A stretch of DNA of 64,000 bases, taken from positions 310,001-374,000 of the forward strand of contig NZ_JAEMNV010000006.1 in NCBI RefSeq assembly GCF_016482825.1, given 5' to 3'. Numbering within the stretch: position 1 is the stretch's first letter; each line of letters opens with the position of its first letter. Below the pieces are notes generated by a model that saw only the letters and a list, made by a program, of their open reading frames with translations, was not told where the DNA came from and did not search any database. Of the stretch, positions 33,485 to 44,054 are shown in pieces. Source of the stretch: Antrihabitans stalagmiti. Its GTDB lineage: Bacteria > Actinomycetota > Actinomycetes > Mycobacteriales > Mycobacteriaceae. Made by a program: the position numbers and the translations under genes.

Positions 33485-33636
33485 TTCTCGTTAGTTGGAC
33501 GTGAGTATCGCGAAGAGCACCGCCGCGACGACTCCGGTGAACAGGCTGGAGAAGACCAAATCCACACCTGGCGGGTGGCCAACCAGCAGGCGGCGGGCGG
33601 CACGTCCGGTGGGAGAGGAGTTTGGGTTCTACGCCA

Positions 33637-34314
33637 CTACTTCAGCGCTGCCTTCACGCCACCGGAGAACGCCGAATCATGCAGCTCGATCGACACCGGC
33701 ACAGCATCCTTCGGGATGTCGAACACAACCGTGACGGTGATCTTGTTGCCAGGGTTGATGTCACCGATGAGCAGATTCGAATCGTTGACGTTCATCTCGG
33801 CGCTGAAGTTGTTCGCGAACTCGCGGCCCTGCGCGTCGAATAGCTTCTGGTTCTGCCCGAAGTACGACTGCGGCTCGTCACTGGTGTTCGACACGTCGAT
33901 TGTGACGAGAACGAACTGACCCTGCGCATCTTCCTTCAGGTACTCGTTGGTGCCGATGGTGGTTTTGCCGATGTCGACGTTGGTGACGACGAACCCGAAC
34001 TTCCCGTCACGGACCTCGGTACCGATCGGTGCTCCGTTGTCGTCGGGCTTCGAGTCGTTGCCGCTGGACTGGCTGGACGAATCGCTTGACTTCGCTTCGT
34101 CCTTGTCGCCACCGCCACCTGTCGCCGCGAAGATGATCAGGATGACGACGATTACGCCGACGACGATTAGCCACTTCGGGAACTTCTTCTTCGGCGGTGG
34201 TGGTGGCGCGAACTGCTGCGGTGGCTGCTGGCCGTACTGGGGCTGCCCCTGCTGCGGTGGCTGCTGGCCGTACGGCTGCTGAGGGTTGTAGCCATGAGGT
34301 GGCTGTTGTGTCAC
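33637..34314 (-). CDS. DUF4352-type membrane-anchored protein
   Basis: A 225-aa protein: Gln/Pro/Tyr-rich N-terminus (about 1-40), KKK and one membrane helix (about 47-66), a Ser/Asp linker, and an extracytoplasmic immunoglobulin-like DUF4352 domain (about 95-225; FVLVTIDVSNTSDEPQSY, NPGNKITVTVVFDIP). The topology puts the domain outside. It follows a small membrane gene by 39 bp and probably shares its promoter. Role unknown. Confidence 0.85.
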   Translation of the reverse strand: MTQQPPHGYNPQQPYGQQPPQQGQPQYGQQPPQQFAPPPPPKKKFPKWLIVVGVIVVILIIFAATGGGGDKDEAKSSDSSSQSSGNDSKPDDNGAPIGTEVRDGKFGFVVTNVDIGKTTIGTNEYLKEDAQGQFVLVTIDVSNTSDEPQSYFGQNQKLFDAQGREFANNFSAEMNVNDSNLLIGDINPGNKITVTVVFDIPKDAVPVSIELHDSAFSGGVKAALK

Positions 34315-34353
34315 TTGACTTCCTTCGTTCGATGTCGACTTGCTTTGTGTGAC

Positions 34354-34587
34354 CTACGAGTGGGTCTGCATCGTCACCTGGGCGTACTCGTTGACGGTCA
34401 AGGCGACGCGGCGCTCCTTCTGGATGAAAGCGATTGCGATCCAGTTGATGCCCCGAAATCCGCACGTGACCAGGGTCAGGATCAGGTGCAGTATGCGGTT
34501 GGGTTTCGAACCGTGCGCAACCGGAGCCGTTGTGTCCGAGTGTGATTCGACGCGAATTTGCAGACGCGCGACGGTGGCGAACTCCAT
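34354..34587 (-). CDS. Small membrane protein
   Basis: A 77-aa protein with one hydrophobic hairpin-like stretch (LHLILTLVTCGFRGINWIAIAFI, about 31-54), typical of the helices that end many actinobacterial DUF2510-type proteins. The N-terminal third is soluble. It precedes the DUF4352 gene in the same direction. Real coding is likely from the residue pattern, but the exact start is uncertain. Confidence 0.6.
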   Translation of the reverse strand: MEFATVARLQIRVESHSDTTAPVAHGSKPNRILHLILTLVTCGFRGINWIAIAFIQKERRVALTVNEYAQVTMQTHS

Positions 34588-35245
34588 GTTCGAAGAGCTT
34601 GTCGGCGTTGCTCGATCGAAACGATGTGATAAAGATTCTGCGGCTGGAGACGCTGTTCGATCGGTGTTAAGCGTCGGTCATGGGTCCCCTAACCACGAAG
34701 GCTTCTTGTTCTAAAGGACTCCTGCAGGGGTAGAGCGAGACATAGCGGAAACTGCATGCTGAGTGCGGGATGAATCAGATTGGGTGGTCCGCGACCAGGT
34801 ATAAAACCCCGCGATTACGCCTAGATTTGAATTCCCCAGACGAATCTTAGACATGCTTCTCACGGGAAGTCAGTGATTCGCCTTTACAAGTGGAAATAAG
34901 TTCGACGACTATTGGTTGATGCCGCTCGTGGTGTCCAGACCATCTTCGGCTCACCAATGCAATCAACGAAGCCGCCGCCCCAAATCTGGTCCTCGACGTG
35001 CTTGCGTTTCGTGGGCGATATCCGTCATTCGGCCCGGACCTAGGATGGATCAAGTTGTTGTTCGCTCTGGTCGGGTCATACCGACGCGACGCAGCCGGTA
35101 CTGCAGCGCTGGTGTTCGGAATGTCGCCAGGCGCTCATAGGCACATTCGAAATCAGGCGGAACTCAGTCAAGCGGGCGGAGCAGTGCATGTTGGCACGGA
35201 TTGGGCGTTGCAGCGACAACAGTCGTAGAGCTGCAAGTCAGGAAG
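34588..35245. other. Low-GC stretch without a recognisable gene
   Basis: About 650 bp whose GC falls visibly to roughly 45-50 percent in 34801-34920, against above 60 percent around it. Open frames of 68-76 codons occur on both strands (the longest coherent one ends at 35228, + strand, and includes SFGPDLGWIKLLFALVG) but none has a family I know or a good start. It lies at the 3' side of tRNA-Arg, a common insertion point, so it may be the remnant of an acquired segment. Confidence 0.5.
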
Positions 35246-35318
35246 TGCCCCCGGCAGGATTCGAACCTGCGGCCTTCTGCTCCGGAGGCAGACGCTCTAT
35301 CCCCTGAGCTACGGGGGC
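35246..35318 (-). tRNA. tRNA-Arg (anticodon CCG)
   Basis: A 73-nt cloverleaf: acceptor GCCCCCG / CGGGGGC with discriminator A, D arm with AGCTCAGGGGATAGAGC, anticodon stem TCTGC / GCAGA with loop CTCCGGA (anticodon CCG, reads CGG), and T arm GCAGG-TTCGAAT-CCTGC. The 3' CCA is not encoded. Confidence 0.97.
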
Positions 35319-35393
35319 GCACCGGGATTCGGTGAGCCGTTGGGCGGTGTAACCCTAACGCACGCGGCGTTGCGAGACCAAAAGGCCCCTGGG

Positions 35394-35452
35394 GTCGTGA
35401 GTCCTTTCGGAGGGTGGACCCTCCAAAAGGACTCACGAGCGGCGAAGCCGCC
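35394..35452 (+). repeat. Hairpin repeat, copy 4
   Basis: The best-formed copy. A 40-bp palindrome (35397-35436) with 19-bp arms, GTGAGTCCTTTCGGAGGGT against ACCCTCCAAAAGGACTCAC, one mismatch and a 2-nt centre, followed by the small hairpin GCGGC-GAA-GCCGC. It lies directly against the stop of the DUF305 gene, consistent with a terminator role. Confidence 0.88.
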
Positions 35453-36196
35453 TCAGTTCATCGGCAGCGGCTGGGCATTCCGCTGCGCGAGCATTTCTGT
35501 CATAAGCGCCGATTCGGAGTCCTGTGTCTTCACCATCGAGTTCGCGAAGTTTTTGACGACTCCCAATTCGGCATGCTCGGCGCCGTACTCGCCCATCTCC
35601 TTGCCGCCCTGGTGGTGGCGCAGCATGAGCTGCAGGAACAGCACATCCAGCTCCGGACCCTCGGCTTTGCGGAGGTTGGTCAGATCTGCCGAGGTAGCCA
35701 TACCTGGCATCGCCATCATGCCGTCGGACATGTCGTGCGAGTCCATGCTCATGCCGCCGTGCTCGTGCCCCGACGAACTGTCGTCCATCCACTTCATGTA
35801 GCCGTCGTCGGCGAACGGTGCCTGGCCCCACAGCGCGAGCCAACCCTGCATGTAGCCGACCTGGTTCTGCTGCGTGGTGAGGATGTCGTACGCCAGATTG
35901 CGGACCTCGGTGTTCGTCGACTTCGTCAGCGCAATCGTCGACATCTCGATGGCCTGGTTGTGGTGCACCGTCATGTCCTGAGAGAAGCCGACGTCGACGG
36001 AATCCGCTCCCGGTGTCGTGGCGTCGTCCTGAAACCAGAGACGGCCGAGGAAGCCGATCGCGATGCCGAGCAGTATTGCCGCGACCAGTGCCAGCGCAAG
36101 GGTGATCGTGCGCTGACTAGGCCGCGAGCGTCCGTTCGACTCCTCGCCCAGCACGATCTCCTGGGGTTTGGTCGAGCTTTCGTCCGTGTCCGCCAT
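35453..36196 (-). CDS. DUF305 membrane-anchored protein
   Basis: A 247-aa protein with one N-terminal membrane helix (about 30-52) and an extracytoplasmic DUF305 helical-bundle domain. The paired His motifs VHHNQAIEM (about 77) and LRHHQGG (about 191) and a Met/His-rich loop (about 140-165: GHEHGGMSMDSHDM, GMMAMPGM) suggest metal, probably copper, handling (inference). Its ATG overlaps the DUF3105 stop, so the two are one operon. Confidence 0.9.
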   Translation of the reverse strand: MADTDESSTKPQEIVLGEESNGRSRPSQRTITLALALVAAILLGIAIGFLGRLWFQDDATTPGADSVDVGFSQDMTVHHNQAIEMSTIALTKSTNTEVRNLAYDILTTQQNQVGYMQGWLALWGQAPFADDGYMKWMDDSSSGHEHGGMSMDSHDMSDGMMAMPGMATSADLTNLRKAEGPELDVLFLQLMLRHHQGGKEMGEYGAEHAELGVVKNFANSMVKTQDSESALMTEMLAQRNAQPLPMN

Positions 36197-37149
36197 CAGG
36201 GTGCGGGTGCCGGCGCGGGCTGCTGCAGTTCCGGCGGCAGCTGGTTCTGCAGCTCAGGCGGTAGCTCCATGCCCGGCGGCAGTTGTGGCAGTCCCGGCTG
36301 CCCACCCGTTTCCGTTGCGTCCGGAGTCAGACCGGCGCCGTCGAACGGCACAGCATCGGGTCCGGGCGGCGACGGATCGAACGGCGGCGGGTTGTCGGGA
36401 TCGAATGCGTCGGGAATCGTCGCGCAACTGCCGTTGGGCTCCGGCGCGTTGTAGCTGTTCGCGCGCAGAGCTGCGATGAACTGCGGGATTCGGCGATCGT
36501 CGGCGTTGTCGAGCTTGAGCTGATGTCCCCACGCCTGCAACGAAATCGGGCTGTCCTGACCGGGATAGGGCGACATCATCATGTACGGCTTGTTGTCGAC
36601 CCGACTTGCGAGTTCGTCGAGGGCGTCACCGCTCACCTCGTCCGGGTTGTAGGTGATCCACACGGTGCCGTGCTCGAGTGAGTGCACAGCGTTCTCGGTG
36701 CGAATCGCGTTCGGGTACACGACGCCGGTGCAGGTCGCCCAGGCATTGTCGTGCGGACCACCGAACGGTGGGGTCTGGTTGTACGCAACACGCTGAGGGG
36801 CGGTGATGTGCAAGCCGGCCTTGTAGGGCTCGACCTTCACGCCGTCGATGGCCGTCGACGGGTCTTTGTTGGTCTCGCTCGGTGCGTACTTGTCGGCGTC
36901 CGCCTTTTCCTGATATTTGGGAATCAGGTTCCACGCGAGAAGTCCGACCAAGGCAACGATCACGGTGACAGCGCCGATCAGCATCCAAGGGATCTCGCGA
37001 GACTTGGGAAGTCCTTTACCTTTGGCTCCCGCGCCCTTCTTCTTCTTGGTGGCGGCCTTGATCGCCTTGGCTGATTTCGCCCCGGTCTTGTTGCCGGGAC
37101 TCTCCGAACCGCTTGCCATCCGTGGACTGCTCTTTCGCCGTGTGGACAT
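36196..37149 (-). CDS. DUF3105 membrane-anchored protein
   Basis: A 317-aa protein: basic Lys/Ala N-terminus, membrane helix (about 54-74), then an extracytoplasmic DUF3105 domain with PPFGGPHD, the histidines in VHSLEHG and a Met-rich MMMSPYPG strand, and a Pro-rich tail (about 255-317). Metal-binding potential is clear but unproven. It leads the DUF3105-DUF305 operon, divergent from argS, an arrangement I associate with Rhodococcus, Nocardia and mycobacteria. Confidence 0.9.
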   Translation of the reverse strand: MSTRRKSSPRMASGSESPGNKTGAKSAKAIKAATKKKKGAGAKGKGLPKSREIPWMLIGAVTVIVALVGLLAWNLIPKYQEKADADKYAPSETNKDPSTAIDGVKVEPYKAGLHITAPQRVAYNQTPPFGGPHDNAWATCTGVVYPNAIRTENAVHSLEHGTVWITYNPDEVSGDALDELASRVDNKPYMMMSPYPGQDSPISLQAWGHQLKLDNADDRRIPQFIAALRANSYNAPEPNGSCATIPDAFDPDNPPPFDPSPPGPDAVPFDGAGLTPDATETGGQPGLPQLPPGMELPPELQNQLPPELQQPAPAPAP

Positions 37150-37270
37150 GAATCGATCGCTGCGCTCCCTGGAGCGCCCTCACTCTACGGAAAAATGCCC
37201 AGGCCCGGACGGCCGTATTCGATCGGTCCGGATTAAGAGCACTACCCCGCAGACCATAGGATAGACACCT

Positions 37271-38923
37271 GTGACTCCAGCTGACCTTGCCGAACTCCTC
37301 CGCGGTACCGCCGCGAAGGTGCTTGCCGAGCGTGGAATCGACACATCGGTACTGCCAGCAGAGCTGACCGTCGAGCGTCCACGCAACCCGGAACACGGCG
37401 ATTACGCCTCGAACATTGCCATGCGAATCGGCAAGCCCGCGGGTGTGAATCCGCGCGAACTCGCAGGTTGGCTCGCTGAAGCACTCACGGCGACCGACGG
37501 CATCGCGACGGCGGACGTCGCCGGACCCGGTTTCCTCAACATCCGACTCGACGCGTCCGCGCAGGGCGCGATTCTGACCTCCGTCCTGGCAGCGGGAGCC
37601 GAGTTCGGCAGTGCGACCACGCTCACGGGTAAGACGATCAACCTCGAGTTCGTCTCGGCCAACCCGACCGGGCCGATTCACCTCGGTGGAACCCGTTGGG
37701 CAGCCGTCGGTGACGCTCTCGGCCGGATTCTTGCGTCGCAGGGCGCCGCGGTGACCAGGGAGTACTACTTCAACGATCACGGCGGGCAGATCGACCGGTT
37801 CGCCGAATCGCTCATTGCCGCAGCGAAAAACGAGCCGACACCCGACAAGGGTTACGCGGGCAGCTACATCTCCGACATCGCGGCAGCTGTGATCGCGCAG
37901 CATCCAGGAGCGCTCGATGCACCGCCTGCCGAACAGCACGAGATCTTTCGCGCGACCGGCGTCGACCTGATGTTCGCCCACATCAAGAAGACGCTCCACG
38001 AATTCGGCACCGACTTCGACGTCTACACCAACGAAAGCTCGATGTTCGAGTCCGGCGCCGTCGAGCGCGCGGTGGAGGAGCTGAAGACCAAGGGCACGCT
38101 GTACGAGGCCGAGGGCGCATGGTGGTTGCGGACCACCGACTTCGGCGACGACAAGGACCGCGTTGTCATCAAGAGCGACGGGACCTCGGCCTACGTTGCC
38201 GGTGACATCGCCTACTTCCTCGACAAGCGCGCTCGCGGTGCCGATCTCTGCATCTACATGCTCGGTGCCGACCACCACGGCTACATCGGACGCCTCAAGG
38301 CGATCGCATCGGCGACCGGAGACGATCCGGCAAACGTCGAGGTGCTCATCGGCCAGATGGTGAACCTGGTCCGTGACGGTGTCACGGTGAAGATGAGCAA
38401 GCGCGCAGGCACTGTCATCACGCTCGACGATCTCGTCGAGGCGATCGGCGTCGACGCGGCACGGTATGCGCTGGTGCGGTCGTCGGTGAATACGAGCATC
38501 GACATCGACCTTGCGCTCTGGACCAAGCAGAACGACGAGAACCCGGTGCTGTACGTGCAATACGCGCATGCGCGGTTGCGGTCGGTTGCTCGCAACGCTG
38601 CGGACCTCGGAATCGGGACGGACGACCCGAACTTCGCGCTTCTCGACTCCGATCACGAGGGTGAGCTGATCAAGACGATCGGCGAGTACCCGCGGGTTGT
38701 CGCCAGTGCGGCGAATCTGCGTGAGCCACATCGGATTGCGCGCTATCTGGAAGAACTTGCAGGGACGTATCACAGGTTCTATGCGGCTTGTCGCATCTTG
38801 CCTGTCGGAGACGAGGAGCCGAACGAATTGCATACCGCCCGACTCGCGCTGTGTGACGCAACCCGTCAGGTGTTGGCCAACGGATTGACCTTGCTCGGCG
38901 TCAGCGCACCGGAGCAGATGTGA
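37271..38923 (+). CDS. argS: Arginyl-tRNA synthetase
   Basis: A 550-aa class I synthetase charging tRNA-Arg. The HIGH-type motif is HLGG (in PTGPIHLGG, about 135-139) and the KMSKR loop is intact (about 375). The C-terminal DALR anticodon-binding domain ends [18 protein letters not shown] start at 37271. It heads a chain of overlapping genes with lysA, hom, thrC and thrB, and lies 2 kb from a tRNA-Arg gene. Confidence 0.97.
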   Translation: MTPADLAELLRGTAAKVLAERGIDTSVLPAELTVERPRNPEHGDYASNIAMRIGKPAGVNPRELAGWLAEALTATDGIATADVAGPGFLNIRLDASAQGAILTSVLAAGAEFGSATTLTGKTINLEFVSANPTGPIHLGGTRWAAVGDALGRILASQGAAVTREYYFNDHGGQIDRFAESLIAAAKNEPTPDKGYAGSYISDIAAAVIAQHPGALDAPPAEQHEIFRATGVDLMFAHIKKTLHEFGTDFDVYTNESSMFESGAVERAVEELKTKGTLYEAEGAWWLRTTDFGDDKDRVVIKSDGTSAYVAGDIAYFLDKRARGADLCIYMLGADHHGYIGRLKAIASATGDDPANVEVLIGQMVNLVRDGVTVKMSKRAGTVITLDDLVEAIGVDAARYALVRSSVNTSIDIDLALWTKQNDENPVLYVQYAHARLRSVARNAADLGIGTDDPNFALLDSDHEGELIKTIGEYPRVVASAANLREPHRIARYLEELAGTYHRFYAACRILPVGDEEPNELHTARLALCDATRQVLANGLTLLGVSAPEQM

Positions 38924-40341
38924 GCGCGCATCCGGCCGGACCGCGGCACGCCGAACTCGCTTACGCTCCAGGACTTTCCGAGCGTCCGAAAACCCCTGCC
39001 GAGATGACGGCACTGCCCGAGCACGTGTATCCGCGTGGCGCCGCCCGCGGTGCGGACGGCGTCGTGACGCTCGCGGGTGTCGCGGTCACGGAGCTCGCGG
39101 AGTCTTACGGCACACCGCTTTTCGTCATCGACGAGGACGACTTCCGCTCCCGCTGCCGCGATATGCTCGCCGCGTTCGGTCCGCATGCGCGAATTCACTA
39201 CGCGTCCAAGGCATTTCTGTGCAGCGAGATCGCGCGCTGGGTTGCAGACGAAGGGCTCTCGCTCGACGTCTGTTCCGGTGGCGAACTCGCCGTGGCATTG
39301 CACGGCGGCTTCCCCGCCGAGCGAATTGCCATGCACGGCAACAACAAGTCCATCGCCGAGCTCGAAGCCGGGGTCAGCGCCGGGGTTGGGCACATCGTGC
39401 TCGACTCCCTGATCGAGATCGAGCGGCTCGACGCCATCGCGGGCAGTGCCGGTGTCGTGCAGGATGTTCTCGTTCGTGTGACGGTCGGAGTCGAAGCGCA
39501 CACACACGAATTCATTTCCACCGCACACGAAGACCAGAAGTTCGGGTTCTCGTTGGCCGGGGGAGACGCCATCGAGGCTGTGCGGCGTGTCTTTGCTGCC
39601 GACAACCTCCGTCTGGTCGGGCTGCACAGCCACATCGGTTCGCAGATCTTCGACGTGAGCGGTTTCGAGGTCGCCGCGAACCGGGTTATCAGCCTTCTTC
39701 GTGACACCGTCGCCGAGTTCGGCGTCGAGAAGACCGCGCAGATCGCGACCGTGGATCTCGGTGGCGGTCTAGGTATTTCCTATATCCCGAGCGACGATCC
39801 GCCACCACTGCAGGATCTCGCGGCGACGCTGCTGAAAATCGTCGAATCGGAGTCGGCACGCGTCGGCCTGCCCCGTCCGACACTCGCTGTCGAACCGGGA
39901 CGTGCGATCGCCGGTCCGGGCACCGTGACTCTCTATGAGGTCGGCACCATCAAGGATGTTGCACTCGGCGCGAGTACGAAGCGTCGCTACGTGAGCATCG
40001 ACGGCGGTATGAGCGACAACATTCGGACGTCGCTGTACCAAGCCGAATACGATTGCCGTCTGGTGTCGCGAGACAGCGACGCCGATCCGGTGGTTGCACG
40101 TGTCGTCGGAAAGCATTGCGAGAGTGGCGATGTGGTCATCCGCGATACCTGGATGCCTGCCGACGTCGGACCCGGCGACCTGCTCGCTGTCGCAGCGACC
40201 GGTGCCTACTGCTATTCGATGTCGAGTCGCTACAACCTCCTGCCGCGCCCCGCGGTCGTGGCGGTGCGTGACGGACAATCGCGATTGATTCTTCGCAGGG
40301 AGAACGTAGAAGACCTGCTCAGCCTGGAGGTAAACGAGTGA
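38920..40341 (+). CDS. lysA: Diaminopimelate decarboxylase
   Basis: A 473-aa PLP enzyme making L-lysine from meso-diaminopimelate. The PLP lysine is in YASKAFLC (about 97), HSHIGSQIF binds the phosphate face, and [10 protein letters not shown] and CESGDV complete the active site. GTG start overlaps argS by 4 nt and the stop overlaps hom by 4 nt. Confidence 0.96.
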   Translation: MSAHPAGPRHAELAYAPGLSERPKTPAEMTALPEHVYPRGAARGADGVVTLAGVAVTELAESYGTPLFVIDEDDFRSRCRDMLAAFGPHARIHYASKAFLCSEIARWVADEGLSLDVCSGGELAVALHGGFPAERIAMHGNNKSIAELEAGVSAGVGHIVLDSLIEIERLDAIAGSAGVVQDVLVRVTVGVEAHTHEFISTAHEDQKFGFSLAGGDAIEAVRRVFAADNLRLVGLHSHIGSQIFDVSGFEVAANRVISLLRDTVAEFGVEKTAQIATVDLGGGLGISYIPSDDPPPLQDLAATLLKIVESESARVGLPRPTLAVEPGRAIAGPGTVTLYEVGTIKDVALGASTKRRYVSIDGGMSDNIRTSLYQAEYDCRLVSRDSDADPVVARVVGKHCESGDVVIRDTWMPADVGPGDLLAVAATGAYCYSMSSRYNLLPRPAVVAVRDGQSRLILRRENVEDLLSLEVNE

Positions 40342-41662
40342 CCAGCACGTCGTATTCGTCTCGCACCGGCGACCAGCCGATCGGTGTCGCGGTCCTCGGC
40401 ATGGGAAATGTCGGGACCGAGGTCGTCCGCATCCTGCGTGACCGTGCCGACGACCTGAAGGCCCGCGTCGGTGCACCTGTTGTGATCCGCGGAATTGCAG
40501 TGCGCCGCATCGAGATCGACCGTGGCGTTCCCGAGGAATTGTTGACGACCGATGCCGACGCACTTGTCGCTCGCGACGACGTCGACATCGTGGTCGAGGT
40601 CATCGGCGGCATCGAGAAGCCGCGGTCGTTGATTCTTGCTGCGCTCAATTCGGGCAAGTCGGTCGTCACGGCCAACAAGGCGTTGCTGGCCGACTACACC
40701 GGTGAGATCGCCGAAGCCGCCGAGCGGACCCGCGCCGACCTGTACTTCGAGGCAGCGGTCGCAGGCGCGATTCCTGTTGTGCGGCCGTTGATGCAGTCGC
40801 TCGCGGGCGACAAGGTCAATCGGGTCGTCGGAATTGTCAACGGCACAACGAACTTCATCCTGTCGGCCATGGCGGCGACGGGTGCGGGCTACGAGGAATC
40901 CCTCGCCGAGGCGAGCCGTCTCGGGTACGCCGAAGCGGATCCGACTGCCGACGTCGAGGGTTACGACGCCGCCGCGAAGGCAGCGATCCTTGCGTCCCTG
41001 GCGTTCCACACCCGGGTGACGGCAGCCGACGTCTACCGCGAGGGCATCTCGAATGTCACAGCCGAAGACCTTGCGACGGCAAAGGCCCTCGACTGCACGG
41101 TGAAACTGCTGGCCCTGTGCGAGCGCGTCAGTGACGAGGACGGCAAGGAGCGGATCTCGGTTCGCGTCTATCCGGCCTTGCTTCCCCTTTCCCATCCGCT
41201 TGCTCGAGTCGACGGTGCGTTCAATGCCGTTGTCGTCGAGGCAGAGGCGGCTGGCAGGCTGATGTTCTACGGCCAGGGCGCCGGTGGCGCCCCGACGGCA
41301 TCAGCGGTGATGGGCGACTTGGTGATGGCGGCGCGCAACAAGTTCTACGGTGGCCGCGGTCCAGGCGAATCGACGTACGCGAAATTGCCGATCGCGCCGA
41401 TGGGCGATACGCCGACTCGGTACCACGTCAACATGGAGGTCGCTGACCGTCCCGGAGTGCTTTCCGGTGTGGCAGCGGAGTTCTCCAAGCGCGGGGTCAG
41501 TATCTCCACGGTTCGGCAGGAAGGTGCGGGGGAGGGCGCGCGCCTCGTTGTGGTCACCCATATCGCAGCCGAGTCGGCCTTGGCGGAAACTGTTGCAGCA
41601 CTTGCGGAGTTGGAGTTCGAGGTAATCGTGAAGAGCGTCCTGAGACTGGAAGGCACCGAAGA

Positions 41663-41666
<4 letters not shown>
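40338..41666 (+). CDS. hom: Homoserine dehydrogenase
   Basis: A 442-aa NAD(P)-dependent enzyme reducing aspartate semialdehyde to homoserine. The nucleotide loop is [11 protein letters not shown] (about 19), the catalytic domain has [11 protein letters not shown] and [14 protein letters not shown], and a C-terminal ACT domain (about 355-442) provides threonine feedback control. It overlaps lysA and thrC by 4 nt. Confidence 0.96.
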
Positions 41667-43698
<2,032 letters not shown>

Positions 43699-44054
43699 CC
43701 CGCGCAGGCGCCGGAGGAGCCGAGTATCGACGTCAGTCGTGACGATGCCGACTCGCCGCAAGGGGGCGCCTGTTGCCGTGCCTGAGCATGGGGGCTATCC
43801 TTGGCGTTGTCCGTACATCGTGCGCTTCAGACGCCGGTGCTTCACCAGGGCAATCACTCCAGAAGTTCGGTTTCGGCAATCGAGTCACCGGTGCGCACTG
43901 GAATGATCCTTCGACCCCCCTTGCGGTGGTGGATGGCAACCGGCCGATAAAGCAAATGCACGTGCGGCGCACATCCGAGTCCAGTACATAAGCTGGGCTG
44001 CGGGACGAACCCTCGAATCGCCCACAGCGCGAGCGAGGGAAGGAAAGGACCTCC
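43699..44054 (+). promoter_or_regulatory. rho upstream/leader region
   Basis: A 356-bp gap before rho without a credible gene. TATCCT near 43797 could be a -10, which would give a leader of about 250 nt; long rho leaders serve autoregulation in other bacteria (family knowledge). I see no well-defined hairpin terminator in it. AAGGAAAGGA near 44040-44050 is the rho ribosome site. Confidence 0.4.

Noticed and set aside
37016-39013. 665-codon open frame on the minus strand opposite argS
   Set aside because: It mirrors argS, which has all synthetase motifs; the antisense product is Arg/Val/Asp-rich without a family pattern, as is usual in high-GC DNA.
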